DNA of 64,000 nucleotides from JAHEGP01 sp963792875 (GTDB lineage Bacteria; Pseudomonadota; Gammaproteobacteria; Pseudomonadales; JAHEGP01). Under the pieces are notes generated by a model. That model was not told where the DNA came from, did no database searches, and saw only the letters and a list, made by a program, of their open reading frames with translations. Within the stretch, counting starts at the first letter, position 1. Every line of letters begins with the position of its first letter. The translations under genes were made by a program, and so were the position numbers. Location: NCBI GenBank assembly GCA_963792875.1, contig CAWBXV010000010.1:393905-457904 (forward strand), in the 5' to 3' direction. Of this stretch, positions 1 through 9,147 are shown one piece after another.

Positions 1-2
1 TG

Positions 3-2195
3 GTGGAATCGCCGGCCGAGCAGGTCAGGCAGCTGGTCGATTCGGTCAGCCGGGCCATCGGCGTGGACGTCTGCAGCCTCTACCGCGAGGACGACAGCGG
101 CACCATGGTGCTGCTGGCCAGCCATGGCCTGGTGGCGACCCAGCCGGTGGAGATACCGGCCGGCAAGGGGCTGGTGGGGCTGGTGGCGAGGAGCCGGCAC
201 GTCATCAACATCGAGGACGCACCGCGCCATCCCGACTACCTCTATCTGCCGCATACCCGCGAAGAGCGCTTCCGCAGCTTCTGCGGCGCGCCCCTGGTCA
301 GATTCGGCCGCGTCGTGGGCGTGCTGGTGGTGCAGCGCGCCGAGCCCTGCAGGCTCAGCGACGAGCACGAGGCCTTTCTCACCACCCTGGCGGCCCACCT
401 CGCCCTGCTGGTCGACGGCATGATTCCGCCGGCGCGGCCCGCGTCACTGATCAACGTGCGCGTCGAGGGCGTCACCGGGGCGCCCGGCATCGGCATCGGC
501 ACGGCCAAGCTGTGCAACAGCGGCACGCTCGACGATGTCGGCGACAGCCCCTGCGAGGACGCCGACGAGGAGATCGCGCAGTGGCGCCAGCTGGTCGACG
601 ACACCCGCCGGACCATCCGCGCCGAGCAGGCCAGCCTGGGCTCCCGCCTGGCGCAGAGCGTGGCGGGCATCTTCGACGCCCATCACATGCTGCTCTCGGA
701 CCCGGCGCTGTCAGAGCGGGTCGAGGCCGAGATCCGCGCCGGGCACGCCCTGCCGAGCGCGGTGAAGACCAGCATCCGCCATTTTGCCGATGTCTTCCTC
801 GAGCTGGACGACCCCTACCTGAAAGCCCGCCACGAGGACATCCGCCACCTCGGCGACAAGCTGTACCAGGTCTGGCGCGGCGGCCATACGCTGGAGGGAG
901 CCATGGACGCGCTGGCGGGCCCGGTGGTGCTGGCAGGCCCGCAGATCAGCGCCTCGGATATCGCCGCGGTGCCGCCCGGAAGCCTGGCCGGGATCGTCTG
1001 CTTCGAAGGCTCGGCGCTCTCCCACACCGCCGTGCTCGCCAACGCGCTGGGCATCCCGGCAGTGATGGGCGCCGGCGAGTTCAGGGGCCTGAGCCCCGGT
1101 GAGCGCATGGTCGTCGACGGCAACGTCGGCCAGATCATCCGCAACCCCAGCGATGCGGTGGTGCGCGAGTTTCAGCAGCTCATGCGCAGAGCGCAGTCCT
1201 TCGTCGCGCAGCTCGAGGAACTGCGCGACCTGCCCGCCACCACGCGCGACGGCGTGCGCATCCACCTGCTGACCAACACCGGCCTGCTGGCCGACATCAT
1301 GCCCGGCATCCGCAACGGCGCCGAGGGCGTGGGGCTGTACCGCACGGAGATCCCCTTCATGGTGCGGCAGAGCTTTCCCACCGAGGACGAGCAGGTGGCG
1401 GTGTATCGCAAGGTGTTTGAGGCCTACCGCGGCAAGCCGGTGTACGTGCGCACGCTGGACATCGGCGCCGACAAGCAGCTGCCGTATTTTCCGCTGGGCC
1501 ACGAGGACAACCCGGCGCTGGGCTGGCGCGGCATCCGCTTCACCCTGGACAACATCCAGCTGCTGATGACGCAGGTGCGCGCCATCATCCGCGCGGCGCA
1601 GGGGGACGAGCAGGTGCGCATCCTGCTGCCGATGATCAGCTCCACCAGTGAGCTGATCGCGTTCCGGCAGCTGCTGGACGACGCCTGCCAGCAGCTGCGC
1701 GAGGAGGGCTGCGCCCTGTGCCGCCCCAGGGTCGGCGCCATGCTCGAAGTCCCCGCGGCGATCTCGCAGCTGTGGCTGTGGCGGGACCGCATCGATTTCA
1801 TCTCGATCGGCTCCAACGACCTCAGCCAGTACCTGCTGGCGCTGGACCGCAACAACGCGCGCGTCGCCAAGCGCTACGATCACGTGCACCCCGGCGTGCT
1901 CAACGAGATCCAGCGCATCGTCGGCATCGCCGGGCAGTGCCGGCTGCCGCTCAGCCTGTGCGGGGAGATGGCGTCCGACCCGGTCGCCGTGCTGCTGCTG
2001 ATCGGCATGGGCATCCGCACGCTGAGCACCAGCTCGGCGCAGCTGCCGCGCATGAAATGGCTGATCCGCTCGGTGTCGCTGGCGCAGGCCGAAGCGCTGC
2101 TGGAGCGCGCCCTGCAGCAGGACAGCGTCGAGGCCATCCGGCGCCTGGGGCGCGAGGCATTGGAGGCCGCGGGACTGCACGAGCTGCTCGGCTGA
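3..2195 (+). CDS. ptsP: PtsP, nitrogen-PTS phosphoenolpyruvate-protein phosphotransferase (5' end cut by window)
   Basis: This is enzyme I-Ntr, which takes phosphate from phosphoenolpyruvate and passes it to NPr in the regulatory nitrogen PTS. Numbered from the first GTG in the window, a GAF sensor domain fills about residues 1-140. The PEP-utilising N-terminal domain follows. The phospho-histidine motif SALSHT places the active His at 341, and the C-terminal barrel (about 400-700) holds GLYRTEIPFM, GADKQLPY and LCGEMA with the catalytic Cys at 653. The fit to the E. coli protein suggests that only some 10-15 N-terminal residues lie outside the window, so the GTG is probably internal rather than the true start. 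No EIIA or NPr gene is visible nearby. Confidence 0.95.
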   Translation: MESPAEQVRQLVDSVSRAIGVDVCSLYREDDSGTMVLLASHGLVATQPVEIPAGKGLVGLVARSRHVINIEDAPRHPDYLYLPHTREERFRSFCGAPLVRFGRVVGVLVVQRAEPCRLSDEHEAFLTTLAAHLALLVDGMIPPARPASLINVRVEGVTGAPGIGIGTAKLCNSGTLDDVGDSPCEDADEEIAQWRQLVDDTRRTIRAEQASLGSRLAQSVAGIFDAHHMLLSDPALSERVEAEIRAGHALPSAVKTSIRHFADVFLELDDPYLKARHEDIRHLGDKLYQVWRGGHTLEGAMDALAGPVVLAGPQISASDIAAVPPGSLAGIVCFEGSALSHTAVLANALGIPAVMGAGEFRGLSPGERMVVDGNVGQIIRNPSDAVVREFQQLMRRAQSFVAQLEELRDLPATTRDGVRIHLLTNTGLLADIMPGIRNGAEGVGLYRTEIPFMVRQSFPTEDEQVAVYRKVFEAYRGKPVYVRTLDIGADKQLPYFPLGHEDNPALGWRGIRFTLDNIQLLMTQVRAIIRAAQGDEQVRILLPMISSTSELIAFRQLLDDACQQLREEGCALCRPRVGAMLEVPAAISQLWLWRDRIDFISIGSNDLSQYLLALDRNNARVAKRYDHVHPGVLNEIQRIVGIAGQCRLPLSLCGEMASDPVAVLLLIGMGIRTLSTSSAQLPRMKWLIRSVSLAQAEALLERALQQDSVEAIRRLGREALEAAGLHELLG

Positions 2196-2425
2196 GGGCC
2201 GGCCCCTCAGGCGCGCCCGGCCACGGCCACCGGGACGGCAGACCGGCGGCGTAGCGACGCCCGTGAGTGCGCAGCGATGGCCGGGCGACTGGTATTTCCG
2301 GGGTCAGGCATTATACTGCGTGGCTCCGTCGCCCCGCTGCTTGGGTGCCCGCAACCAGCCCGAGACAAACCCCGCAACAGCACCGCGGAGCCAGCCCGCC
2401 GACGCGGCGCCGATAGAGGAATTCC

Positions 2426-4000
2426 ATGATAAAGACAAGCCCGCGAGGGAGGCGCTGCAACGGCGCCGGCGCCCGCATCGTGCTGCTGTTGGCCCTGGTC
2501 ATCACCGGCGGCTGCGCCAGCGTGGATTTTGACTACCCCAAGACCGATACGCGCGCCCTGACCGACACCGCGGGCACCGCCTGGGGCAGCAACGTCGCGC
2601 CCCTGGTCACCGCGCACCCCGATCTGTCCGGCTTTCATCTGCTGACCGACGGCATCGATGCCCTGGCCGCCCGGCTGCTGCTCGCCAAGGGGGCGGAGCG
2701 CAGCCTCGACGCCCAGTACTACCTCATCACCAACGACGACATCGGCCTGCTCTTTATCGGTGCGCTGCTGCAGGCCGCCGATCGCGGGGTGCGGGTCAGG
2801 CTGCTGCTCGATGACATCCAGACCAAGGGCTACGATGCCGGCATGGCCGCGCTCGACTCTCTCCCCAACTTCGAAGTGCGGATATTCAACCCCTTTGCCG
2901 GCCGCTCCAGCCGGATCGGCGACAGCCTTGGCGACTTCAGCCGCATCAATCGCCGCATGCACAACAAGTCCTTCACGGTCGACAACCAGATCACCATCAT
3001 CGGCGGCCGCAATATCGCCGACGAATATTTCGCGGCGCGGGAGGATGTCAACTTCGGCGATGTCGACGTGCTGGGGATCGGGCCGGTGGTCAACGATGTT
3101 TCCGCGATGTTCGATACCTACTGGAACGACGTCGCCGCCGTGCCGGTACCGGCCTTCGCCAGGATGCCCGACGATCCCGCGGCGGCGCTGCTGCGGCTGC
3201 GGGCGAGGATCGATGAGGTGCGCACGCGCCTGGCCGACTCGGTCTATGCCGAGTCCCTGCGCGCGGACGTCAGCCGCTACCTGGACAGCGACGGCAGCAT
3301 GTTCACCTGGGCGCCCTATATTCTGGCCTACGACGCCCCGGACAAGGCGCGCAAGCGGAACGGGGAACAGCCCGCCCGCTCGATCGTCGCGACCCTGGCC
3401 GAAGCGGTCGAGCGCGCCGAGCGGGAGCTGCTCGTGGTATCGCCCTACTTCGTGCCCCGCGAGAGCGGCCTGACATTTTTCAGGCAGTTGCGTGAGCGGG
3501 GCGTCAAGGTTAGCATCATCACCAACTCCCTGGCGGCCACCAACCACTCGATCGTGCACTCGGGTTATGCACCCTCGCGCAAGTCGCTGCTGGAGATGGG
3601 CGTCAGGATCTTCGAGATGAAATACAACGTCCCGCCGGCGGGCGTCGAGCGGGGCGGCAAGGGCGCGCCGCTGGCCACGCTGCACACCAAGGCCTTTTTG
3701 GTCGACCGCGAGGAGCTGTTCATCGGCTCCTTCAACTGGGACCCGCGCTCGGTCAACATCAACACCGAGCTGGGCGTCATCATCCAGTCCGCGCAGCTGG
3801 GCGCGTCGGTCGGGACCCTGGTCGACGAACACCTCAATGAACGCGCCTACGAGGTGGTGCTCAATGACCGCGGCAAGCTGCGCTGGATCGACCGCGGCGG
3901 TCCCTGCCCGGTGATTGTCGACAAGGAGCCGGGCGCCGGATTCTGGCGCCGGTTCAATGCCCAGGCCATGCGCATCCTGCCGATTCGGGGGCAGCTGTAA
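2426..4000 (+). CDS. clsC: Phospholipase D family lipoprotein, cardiolipin synthase C-like
   Basis: The protein has two HKD catalytic motifs, the mark of phospholipase D enzymes: H179/K181/D186 in HNKSFTVDN and H420/K422/D427 in HTKAFLVDRE. Each is followed by the usual GGRN or GSFNWD turn. Length (524 residues) and layout fit the ClsC/YmdC branch, which makes cardiolipin from phosphatidylglycerol and phosphatidylethanolamine. The N-terminus is basic, then hydrophobic, and ends in ITGGC (Cys30), so it is probably a membrane-anchored lipoprotein, although the residue at -3 is Thr rather than the usual Leu. AGAGGAATTCC sits well before the ATG. A TATACT box at 2312-2317 could be its -10 element. 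The exact substrate is inferred from family resemblance. Confidence 0.88.
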   Translation: MIKTSPRGRRCNGAGARIVLLLALVITGGCASVDFDYPKTDTRALTDTAGTAWGSNVAPLVTAHPDLSGFHLLTDGIDALAARLLLAKGAERSLDAQYYLITNDDIGLLFIGALLQAADRGVRVRLLLDDIQTKGYDAGMAALDSLPNFEVRIFNPFAGRSSRIGDSLGDFSRINRRMHNKSFTVDNQITIIGGRNIADEYFAAREDVNFGDVDVLGIGPVVNDVSAMFDTYWNDVAAVPVPAFARMPDDPAAALLRLRARIDEVRTRLADSVYAESLRADVSRYLDSDGSMFTWAPYILAYDAPDKARKRNGEQPARSIVATLAEAVERAERELLVVSPYFVPRESGLTFFRQLRERGVKVSIITNSLAATNHSIVHSGYAPSRKSLLEMGVRIFEMKYNVPPAGVERGGKGAPLATLHTKAFLVDREELFIGSFNWDPRSVNINTELGVIIQSAQLGASVGTLVDEHLNERAYEVVLNDRGKLRWIDRGGPCPVIVDKEPGAGFWRRFNAQAMRILPIRGQL

Positions 4001-4143
4001 GCCCGGCGCCGGCCACCCCCCGAGCGCGCCGCCGGACCGACCGCCTGCCGCGGACGCCCGCCGCCGGGCGTGGTCACAATACCGACATCTGCCGACCCTA
4101 TAGTCACCCCCCGTTCACAGGGGCCACCCAGAGAAGGAATAGC

Positions 4144-4494
4144 ATGCCTGCTGATAGAATAGTGCGTCTCCGGTATTTGCAGCGGCAGCCCGCCCGCCCC
4201 GTGCTGGGGCCCCGCGCGCACTCACAGCGGTTCGTCCGCCGGCTCGCCGCGATCTACGCCTGCGTGCTCGACCCGCGGCGCCGGGTGATGCAATTGCTGC
4301 GGGACTTCGACAGCGAATTCGATACCGCCTTTTTCAAAGACAAGTCCTACGCCGACGTCCGATACCGCGAGCGCCACCTCGACGAGCAATTGCTGCAGTG
4401 GAACATTCCCGGCAGCGTCATCAACGATATCTGCCGCTACTGCCAGGATCGCTACTGGCAGTGGGACGACGCATGCCAACAGCAGGCCGCCTGA
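4144..4494 (+). CDS. Small protein of unknown function
   Basis: A 116-residue soluble protein that I do not recognise. GAGAAGGAAT precedes the ATG at good spacing. The N-terminal 40 residues are very basic. The remainder is charged and aromatic, with a Cys pair in ICRYCQDRYWQWDD near the C-terminus. There is no signal peptide or membrane helix. It stands alone between the phospholipase and the oxidoreductase and is followed directly by a strong hairpin. Codon use matches the neighbours, which supports it being a real gene. Confidence 0.6.
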   Translation: MPADRIVRLRYLQRQPARPVLGPRAHSQRFVRRLAAIYACVLDPRRRVMQLLRDFDSEFDTAFFKDKSYADVRYRERHLDEQLLQWNIPGSVINDICRYCQDRYWQWDDACQQQAA

Positions 4495-4496
4495 AC

Positions 4497-4515
4497 GGCG
4501 GGAGGCCCTCCCGCC
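4497..4515 (+). terminator. Stable hairpin after the small unknown gene
   Basis: A perfect 8-bp stem GGCGGGAG / CTCCCGCC with a 3-base loop begins just past the TGA stop. A run of five T lies about 18 bases further on (4533-4537), which is further than in a classic intrinsic terminator, so function as a terminator is uncertain. Confidence 0.4.
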
Positions 4516-4558
4516 CCGCACCCCGGCGCCGCGTTTTTATCATTCGGACACAGCAGCC

Positions 4559-5545
4559 ATGAGCACACTACCCCAGTACGGCAAGCGGCTTCACCCCAGC
4601 GCAACCATGCGGGCCGTCGTCATCGACCGCTACGGCCCACCGGATGAGCTGCGCCCCACGTCGGTCCCGCAACCCGTCCCCGGACGCGGTCAGGTACTGG
4701 TGCGGGTCCGCTTTATCGGCGTCAACCCCAAGGACCTGATGATCCGCAAGGGCAACTTCAAGGCGCTGACGGGCCGGCGCTTCCCGCTCATCGTCGGCCA
4801 CGACATCGCCGGCGAGGTACTGGAGGCGGCGCCCGGCGCCGACCTGGCGCCCGGCGAGCGGGTCTTCGGCATGATCAACGACCTGGCCGGCCGCGCCTAC
4901 GCCGAGTACGCGGCGGTCGATGCCGGGCAGCTCGCGCGGGCGCCCGCCAGCATCGATCTGCGCACCGCGGCCGCCGTGCCCCTGGCCGCCCAGACGGCGC
5001 TGCAGGCGCTGCGCGACGTGGCGGCTGTGGCGCCGGGACAGGCGGTGCTGATCAACGGCGCGTCCGGGGGCGTCGGGCTGTTTGCGGTGCAGATCGCCCG
5101 CCTCCTGGGCGCGGAGGTGACCGCCGTCTGCAGCCATCGCAACGTCGACCTGGTCAGGGAGGTCGGCGCCCATCACGTCATCGACTACGGCCAGACCGAA
5201 CTGCTCCAGCTCGACGCCCGCTTCGATACGTTTTTTGACGTGTTCGGCAACTACCGTTTCGATCGGGTCAGGCACCTGCTGACGCGGCGCGGCACCTACG
5301 TGCAGACCATCCCCAGCGCACGGATCGCGAAGGACAGCGTGCGCACCCTGGGCCGCCGGCAGCGCGCGCGGCTGGTGGTGGTGCGGTCGCGGCGGGCCCA
5401 GCTGGACTGGCTGCGGCAGCACATCGACGGCGGCCGGCTGCGCGTGGTGATCGATCGCAGCTACCCGCTCGACGAGGCCGCCGAGGCGCACCGCTACCTG
5501 GCCACCAAGCGCGCCAGGGGCAAGGTGGTGCTGGCGGTGGACTGA
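4559..5545 (+). CDS. Zinc-independent quinone oxidoreductase-type dehydrogenase (MDR family)
   Basis: A medium-chain dehydrogenase/reductase of 328 residues. The N-terminal GroES-like fold shows VRFIGVNPKDLMIRKG and GHDIAGEV. The central Rossmann fold carries the NAD(P)H loop NGASGGVGLFAVQIA. The structural-zinc Cys cluster and catalytic zinc ligands are absent, as in quinone oxidoreductases and enoyl reductases, so the likely role is NAD(P)H-dependent reduction of a quinone or enone. The first ATG is used; a second in-frame ATG at 4607 (MRAVVIDRYG) is where homologues usually begin, so about 16 residues may be extra. The substrate cannot be read from sequence. Confidence 0.88.
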   Translation: MSTLPQYGKRLHPSATMRAVVIDRYGPPDELRPTSVPQPVPGRGQVLVRVRFIGVNPKDLMIRKGNFKALTGRRFPLIVGHDIAGEVLEAAPGADLAPGERVFGMINDLAGRAYAEYAAVDAGQLARAPASIDLRTAAAVPLAAQTALQALRDVAAVAPGQAVLINGASGGVGLFAVQIARLLGAEVTAVCSHRNVDLVREVGAHHVIDYGQTELLQLDARFDTFFDVFGNYRFDRVRHLLTRRGTYVQTIPSARIAKDSVRTLGRRQRARLVVVRSRRAQLDWLRQHIDGGRLRVVIDRSYPLDEAAEAHRYLATKRARGKVVLAVD

Positions 5546-5634
5546 CCGGGCCGCGCACCGCGGACGGGCAGCGGCTGGCGCCGGGCCGCGGCAGTTGGGT
5601 ACACTGGAGACCCACAACTGCCCACGCGGCCACG

Positions 5635-6234
5635 ATGATGCCTGCCCACGCCTCCAAGCGCCCCCTCCGATCACCCTCCCGCCGCCCCCTCGGTCCGGCC
5701 CTGGCCGCGGCTATCGCCCTGAGCGGGCTGCTGGCCGCTGCGCTGGCGCCCGGCGCCGGGGCCGGCCTGGTGCCCCAGGACAGCGCGGCGCGCATCGAGC
5801 TGCTGTACTGGGACTCGATCAAGCACAGCAGCCAGCCGCAGGACTACCAGGCCTACCTCGAAACCTACCCGCAGGGAAAGTTCGCGGCGCTCGCCAAACG
5901 CCGCGCCGCTTACCTGGCCCAGCCGGCCGCCGCCGGCCCGGCGCCGGATCCCGGGCCGGGCCAGGCGGCCGACACGCCAACCGCGCCGACAGCAGCCACG
6001 CCGCTCCCGCCCGGCGCGGATCCCGGCGCCCGCTACGAGCTGGTGATGACGGCCAATCTGCGCCAGCAGCCCTATACGTCCGCCGACATCGTCACCGTGC
6101 TGCGCGAGGGAAACCCCATCAACGTCACCGGCCGCGCCCCGGGCCGCAACTGGTATCAGATCACCCTCGACGACGGTCGCGTCGGTTATGTCCACGCGAC
6201 CCTGGTGCGCCCGGCCGCGCCGGCGAACCGCTGA
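5635..6234 (+). CDS. Secreted or anchored SH3-domain protein
   Basis: The N-terminus is basic with a hydrophobic stretch at about residues 18-40, either a signal peptide or an anchor. A short conserved segment follows, YWDSIKHSSQPQDYQAYL continuing to YPQGKFAALAKRR. This type recurs in bacterial proteins that carry kinase, caspase-like or SH3 domains. A proline/alanine-rich linker leads to a C-terminal bacterial SH3 domain (about 140-195, TANLRQQP ... VGYVHATLV), which commonly binds peptidoglycan or protein. It converges on the kinase-like gene with only 9 bases between stops. The pairing with that gene suggests a shared envelope role, but that is inference. TACACT at 5598-5603 is a possible -10 box. 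Confidence 0.8.
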   Translation: MMPAHASKRPLRSPSRRPLGPALAAAIALSGLLAAALAPGAGAGLVPQDSAARIELLYWDSIKHSSQPQDYQAYLETYPQGKFAALAKRRAAYLAQPAAAGPAPDPGPGQAADTPTAPTAATPLPPGADPGARYELVMTANLRQQPYTSADIVTVLREGNPINVTGRAPGRNWYQITLDDGRVGYVHATLVRPAAPANR

Positions 6235-6243
6235 GTCGAGCCA

Positions 6244-8229
6244 TCAGCGCCGCCGGGTCACCTCGATCGTCACCAGGCTGACGTCGATGCTCGCGCCGCG
6301 GGCGGCCTGCAGAGCCTGCAGCGCGTCCCGCACCGCGCGCAGGTAGTCCGCGGCCGGTTCGATTTCCGGGCGCTCCCGCGTGAACAGCGGCTGCGAGGCC
6401 TGCGCCATCACCAGCAGTTCGCGGCCGAGCGGCGGCGCGGCGCGCCACTGGGCCAGCTCACCGATGGTCGCGGTGGCCCGCGCCAGCATGCGGTTCTCGG
6501 CGAAGCGCGGCCCCGGCACCATGTGCACCACCTTGCCGTCGAGCGTGAAGTAGTCGAGGTAGAGGTAGGCATCGAAGGCCGGCGCCACCACCGCCACCAC
6601 CAGCGGGTCGCCCTCGCGCAAGCGCTGGCCCGCCACCGGCGCCCGGAGCTGGGCGGCATCGGCCCGACCCTGGCTGGCGAGCCAGGGCGCGCGATAGACC
6701 TCGAGCACCTCGCACAGCGAGGGCGGAACCGGGCTGACGCGCTCCTCGAGCAGACCCCTTGCCGCAGCGGGCACACCGGCGGTGGCTGCAGCCAGCGCCG
6801 CCTCGGAGCCGTAGCCCAGCAGCTGCCAGCGCTCCCCGAGCTGCTGCGCCCGGGCGAGCAGGCACGGCTGACCCTCAGGCAGCGCGCGCCACTGCGCCGC
6901 GGTCAACGGCGACCCGGCACCCTCGGCCCCGGCCGGCGGCGCGGCGACGGTTTGACTGCTCCCGCTCTCGTCGCGCGCCGCCGCCAGCCACCAGCCCAGC
7001 AGCAGGGCCACGCCCAGCGCCGCACCCAGCGCCGCCAGCGTCAGGCCCACCAGCCGGGGGCGCTGCAGCCAGCGGCGCCCTGCCGCTGCAGCCGTCACGC
7101 GCGCCCGGCCGGCGCGGGCCATGGCGGCCGGCAGTGCCACTCCCGGCGGCAGAGTGTCCCGCGGCGCGGCGACGGGCGGCACAGCGACGGGCGGAGCGGC
7201 GACCGGCTTGCGCCTGCCCGGCGCCGACGCCGGGGCCCGCGGCGCCGGCGCTTCCGGCAGGCGCTGCTCCCAGGCGAGCGGCCCCGCGCTGGCCTGCCGC
7301 CGCGCGGCAGGACCGGCATCGACCCGCAGCGGCGCCCGCCAGGCGGCGACCGACTGCGGTCGGTACTCGGGCAGAAACGCCAGCGCGCTGTCGATGGCGC
7401 CGAGCAGTGCCGGCGCATACCGCTCCCGCCCCAGCTCAGCCGCGGTGGCCTGCGTCGCGAATCGGCCGGTCAGCATGGCGTTCGCCCTGCTCACCGCATC
7501 CAACGGCGCTATCCCCGTCACGGCGCGATAGCAGCAGGCGCCCAGCGCATAGATGTCCGTCCAGGGGCCACGGCGATCGTCGGCATGAGTCAGCGCATAG
7601 GACTCCAGCGGGGCATAGGGCGGAGCGACCAGGGCGGCCAGCGCGCGGCACTCGATGGCCAGCGCCCGGCGCGCGCCACCGAAGCCCAGCAGCACGGGAC
7701 TGCCATCGGCGCGCAGGTAGATATGATCGGGCGTGATGGCGTCATGCAGCAGACCGGCACCGTGCAGCGCCTCGAGCGCGTCCATCAGCGCCAGCAGCAT
7801 CCGCAGCAGCGCCGGTTGTTCCAGCCGGTCACCGCCTTCGACGACGGCACGCAGGCTCACGCCGTCCACATACTCGCTGACGGCGTAGCCCGTCTGCGCC
7901 GCCTCGAAGCTGCCAAGGACGCGGACGATGCCGGGGCACTGCAGGCGGCCCAGCGCCTGCGCCTCGCCGAGGAAGCGCTCGAGCCCCCAGCGGAACAGGC
8001 CGGCGTCCGGCCCTGCCGACGACCCTGCCAGCGGCCGGACATCGCCGCCCTCGCCACGCCGGGCAAGATTCGGCGGCAGATACTCCTGCACTACCACCTG
8101 CCGGCCGTGGTCGAGCGCCCTGGCCCGATAGCTGATCCCGAGCACCCCCCGACCCAGCACGGTGTCGATCTCGTAGCCTTCGAGCCGGCTACCGGCCGGC
8201 AGGACATCGCTGGGGTTGGACTGGTTCAA
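6244..8229 (-). CDS. Membrane-anchored pseudokinase with C-terminal DUF4384 domain
   Basis: A Ser/Thr protein kinase homologue of 661 residues. The glycine loop (LGRGVLG, 25-31) and a helix-C Glu (E89) are kept. However, the VAIK lysine is Gln48 (VVVQEY), the HRD motif reads H162-D163-A164, the catalytic-loop Lys is Thr166, and DFG reads G182-F183-G184. It therefore cannot catalyse phosphoryl transfer in the usual way. A Pro/Ala-rich linker and one transmembrane helix (about 393-417) precede a DUF4384-type domain (about 545-655). The start is TTG with AGGAGGAG six bases before it; no nearby ATG competes. It lies 27 bases after atpG on the same strand, so it may be read with the N-ATPase operon. 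It could scaffold or sense, perhaps with the SH3 protein. Confidence 0.88.
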   Translation of the reverse strand: MNQSNPSDVLPAGSRLEGYEIDTVLGRGVLGISYRARALDHGRQVVVQEYLPPNLARRGEGGDVRPLAGSSAGPDAGLFRWGLERFLGEAQALGRLQCPGIVRVLGSFEAAQTGYAVSEYVDGVSLRAVVEGGDRLEQPALLRMLLALMDALEALHGAGLLHDAITPDHIYLRADGSPVLLGFGGARRALAIECRALAALVAPPYAPLESYALTHADDRRGPWTDIYALGACCYRAVTGIAPLDAVSRANAMLTGRFATQATAAELGRERYAPALLGAIDSALAFLPEYRPQSVAAWRAPLRVDAGPAARRQASAGPLAWEQRLPEAPAPRAPASAPGRRKPVAAPPVAVPPVAAPRDTLPPGVALPAAMARAGRARVTAAAAGRRWLQRPRLVGLTLAALGAALGVALLLGWWLAAARDESGSSQTVAAPPAGAEGAGSPLTAAQWRALPEGQPCLLARAQQLGERWQLLGYGSEAALAAATAGVPAAARGLLEERVSPVPPSLCEVLEVYRAPWLASQGRADAAQLRAPVAGQRLREGDPLVVAVVAPAFDAYLYLDYFTLDGKVVHMVPGPRFAENRMLARATATIGELAQWRAAPPLGRELLVMAQASQPLFTRERPEIEPAADYLRAVRDALQALQAARGASIDVSLVTIEVTRRR

Positions 8230-8256
8230 GGCGCTCCTCCTGTCATGGTGCTGCCA

Positions 8257-9147
8257 TCATCGCGTCGGTTTCCCCTTGCGCAGCGCCTCGAAGCCGGACA
8301 CGACGTCGAACAGCTCCTCGTCGATGCCGCTCTGACGCAGGCGCTGAAAACTCGTGTGCATGTCAACCAGCAGTTCCTCGATGTTCTTCTCCGCGCGCTG
8401 CATCGCCGCGAGACGGCTGGCATTTTCGCTCGCCAGCGATTCGGCGCAGACGCGGAACAGTGACACAAAGAGATATTCGCGCACGAATGCCAGCAGCGTG
8501 CCCTCGGCGTCGCCGATCGCCTCGGGGAGATTGTTGCCCGGCCACGGCAGCGCCACGATCTCGCGCCGCCAGTCGTCGTCCAGGGGCAGCAGCCGCTGAC
8601 AGGCGGGGGCGTATAGCGCTGCGGCGCAGGGCTGCTGGTGAAAGAGATAGACCCGGCCCAGCTGGCCGCTCTCGCGGCGCGCCTCGATGGCCACCAGTAT
8701 CTCCCCCAGGAGGGGCGTGATGGCACTGATCGAACTGGGCAGCGCGAAGCTCCGCTCGGGCGCGAGGCCCGCCTCCTCGAGGCGCGAGCGGACGCGCTCG
8801 CCGACCGCCCACAGCCGCTTGTTGCCGGCGACATCCGCGAGCGTGGCGACGGCAAAATCCGCCATGGTCTCATTGAACTGGCCCACCAGGCCCTGGTCGG
8901 AGCCGAACACGATGGCGGCGACAGCGCCGGGGTCCTGGCGCTGCCCGCCGACGGCGGCCGCGGCCGCCTGCCGCAGACACACCCGCAGGCCGAGCTGGAC
9001 GGCGCGGTAGTAATCGCTCAAGGCGACCACGGCGCGCTCGTACTGGGTGATATTGGCGGCCGCCATCGCCTTCATGGTGCGCACCACCGCCTGCAGATCG
9101 GTGGCGCTGCCGATCTTGCGCTGCAGACTCGCCAGGGTATCGCTCAT
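8257..9147 (-). CDS. atpG: N-type ATPase gamma subunit
   Basis: Central-stalk subunit that turns inside the alpha3beta3 head and couples ATP hydrolysis to the rotor ring. The N-terminal helix (KIGSATDLQAVVRTMKAMAA) and C-terminal helix (AMQRAEKNIEELLVDM) are the coiled-coil parts. Between them is the Rossmann-like domain with IVFGSDQGLVGQFN. At 296 residues it has normal length but is divergent, as expected of N-ATPases. Its ATG overlaps the alpha stop codon (ATGA). It is the last ATPase gene of the operon. Confidence 0.93.
   Translation of the reverse strand: MSDTLASLQRKIGSATDLQAVVRTMKAMAAANITQYERAVVALSDYYRAVQLGLRVCLRQAAAAAVGGQRQDPGAVAAIVFGSDQGLVGQFNETMADFAVATLADVAGNKRLWAVGERVRSRLEEAGLAPERSFALPSSISAITPLLGEILVAIEARRESGQLGRVYLFHQQPCAAALYAPACQRLLPLDDDWRREIVALPWPGNNLPEAIGDAEGTLLAFVREYLFVSLFRVCAESLASENASRLAAMQRAEKNIEELLVDMHTSFQRLRQSGIDEELFDVVSGFEALRKGKPTR

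Noticed and set aside
2192..2210. Hairpin at the ptsP stop as a terminator
   Set aside because: The stem CTGAGGG / CCCCTCAG is imperfect and has no T run.
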